A DNA stretch of 64,000 nucleotides from Ruminococcus flavefaciens ND2009. GTDB lineage: Bacteria > Bacillota > Clostridia > Oscillospirales > Ruminococcaceae. The position numbers and the translations under genes are program-made. This document shows positions 63,214 through 64,000 of the stretch, one piece after another (position 1 is the first letter of the stretch; each line of letters starts with the position of its first letter). The notes under the pieces are model-generated. The model made no database searches, had not been told where the DNA came from, and saw nothing but the letters and a program-made list of their open reading frames with translations. The stretch spans positions 397,901 through 461,900 of the forward strand of contig NZ_KK211347.1 of NCBI RefSeq assembly GCF_000621785.1, read 5' to 3'.

Positions 63214-63483
63214 CGATTTAAACAATATGTATATTTATTTCGGAGAAATGCACATTTCTTCTGTGCAGCAGCTACATAAAAATCCAAAGATGTCACAACT
63301 ATTCTGTAAAGTATATACTTGCCGAAAAATCGGTTTATTTTTAGTATACAACAGTTCCGTCAAGCTTGTTTCCGCTGTAATTATCGATGAAGAGCTGAGG
63401 AGCGGCAGCTAAAAATACATCTTATTAGTTTTGAACTGCAAACAATGTAAATTATAACACAGTCTGATTGAAAAGTCTGAGAC

Positions 63484-63528
63484 AAAAAGCTCCCCTCAGA
63501 GCCTCCGCAAAAGCGCAGTTTCTGAGGG
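63484..63528 (-). terminator. Terminator of the partial dockerin gene
   Basis: CCCTCAGA (minus 63528-63521) pairs with TCTGAGGG (63500-63493), followed by GAGCTTTTTG. Confidence 0.75.
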
Positions 63529-63544
63529 AAGATAAATTAAGGTG

Positions 63545-64000
63545 CTAATTCAGTTCTTTTGCGATGAATTCTTTTATGGGGACGGCAGTGTCATGATTTG
63601 TAGCCTTGTATGCGTAGTAAGCCAGGATCATTGATGCGTCAAATGCGTTGATCTTGCCGTCGCCGTTGACATCTGCTGCCTTTTTCTGAGATTCATCGAA
63701 GGTCTCGGGAGCATTTGTGGAGTGTAATGCGTACTCTGCGAGAACCTGTGAAGCGTCTACTGCATTGACCTTGCCATCGCCGTTGACATCGCCAAGATCT
63801 GGCTCGTCGACAGGCTGCTCGGGCACGGTTGTTGTAGTTCCTGAGTTCTCTTCCGTAGAAGTTACTGTAGTTATTTCTGAAGAGGTCGTAGTGGTTGTTT
63901 CCGCAGAAGTTGTGGTAGTTGTTTCGGTTGATGTTGTGGTGGATTCAGTTGAAGTGGTTGTAGTTGTGCTTGTGGTAGTTGTCGTGGACTTCTTGGAAGT
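63545..64000 (-). CDS. C-terminal part of a dockerin-bearing secreted protein (runs off the window)
   Basis: The visible 151 residues begin inside a Thr/Ser/Glu linker (TTTTTSTESTTTSTETTTT). A two-repeat dockerin follows: DLGDVNGDGKVNAVDASQVL and AADVNGDGKINAFDASMIL. The C-terminus is AVPIKEFIAKELN. The dockerin sequence differs in its loop residues (NAVDASQ / NAFDASM) from that of the esterase at 15240, suggesting a different cohesin partner class. The upstream catalytic or binding part is outside the window. Confidence 0.9.
   Translation of the reverse strand, partial: TSKKSTTTTTSTTTTTSTESTTTSTETTTTTSAETTTTTSSEITTVTSTEENSGTTTTVPEQPVDEPDLGDVNGDGKVNAVDASQVLAEYALHSTNAPETFDESQKKAADVNGDGKINAFDASMILAYYAYKATNHDTAVPIKEFIAKELN

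Noticed and set aside
63214..63483. 61-codon plus-strand frame upstream of the giant gene
   Set aside because: No ribosome binding site and AT-rich promoter-like composition.

Overview
The window looks like a chromosome segment of a Ruminococcus-type anaerobic gut or rumen Firmicute (Oscillospiraceae). The evidence is a carbohydrate esterase with a C-terminal dockerin, a second dockerin at the N-terminus of a 2,305-residue secreted protein with a cohesin-like domain and Thr-rich linkers, a third dockerin protein running off the right edge, an LPXTG-anchored leucine-rich-repeat protein, a Tyr T-box leader, and Gram-positive promoters and Shine-Dalgarno sequences throughout. No rRNA, tRNA or CRISPR array was seen.

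Layout. 1-9.1 kb: HtrA-type protease, a CNNM/CBS membrane protein, a 134-bp MITE-like inverted-repeat element, an operon of MBOAT acyltransferase, SGNH esterase and atypical protein kinase, and an NSS-family Na+ symporter. 9.2-13.9 kb: a tightly overlapping operon of two M16-type peptidases, lgt and folD. 14-17.9 kb: a prokaryotic RING-finger membrane protein, the dockerin-bearing SGNH esterase, a lipoprotein and an isolated type IV-type prepilin. 18-22.2 kb: tyrS preceded by two unknown membrane proteins and a Tyr T-box leader, then a membrane diguanylate cyclase. 22.4-29.2 kb: a DUF1846 protein, a CPBP protease, a 51-residue rubredoxin, uvrA and a glycosyltransferase-like protein. 29.2-31.8 kb: a large serine recombinase whose C-terminus is a SpoVT sensor domain.

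32.5-44.9 kb is an exopolysaccharide locus. Regulatory genes (fused Wzz/BY-kinase, PHP-type tyrosine phosphatase, truncated NeuD-like acyltransferase) and an XRE-UDP-sugar dehydrogenase fusion lie on the + strand. Between them is a visibly AT-rich minus-strand block: a WbsX-type gene split by a homopolymer frameshift, an asparagine-synthetase-like protein, a TagD-like cytidylyltransferase, a CDP-glycerol glycerophosphotransferase, a flippase and a GT2 glycosyltransferase. An IS256-family remnant borders it. The set suggests a glycerol-phosphate-decorated polymer. The block is a likely horizontal acquisition.

45-50.2 kb: a four-gene minus-strand set of MacB/FtsX-type ABC transporter plus OmpR-type two-component system. 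50.2-64 kb is a surface-protein region: a dockerin gene remnant, the LPXTG/BspA-like protein, a 34-residue peptide gene downstream of the giant dockerin/C-type-lectin/cohesin-like protein, and the partial dockerin protein.

The most unusual items are the recombinase-SpoVT fusion, the HTH-dehydrogenase fusion with a dyad next to its promoter, the giant lectin/cohesin/dockerin protein with its small downstream peptide gene, and the T-box leader heading an operon with two unknown membrane proteins. All functional statements come from reading motifs and gene order; no database search was possible.
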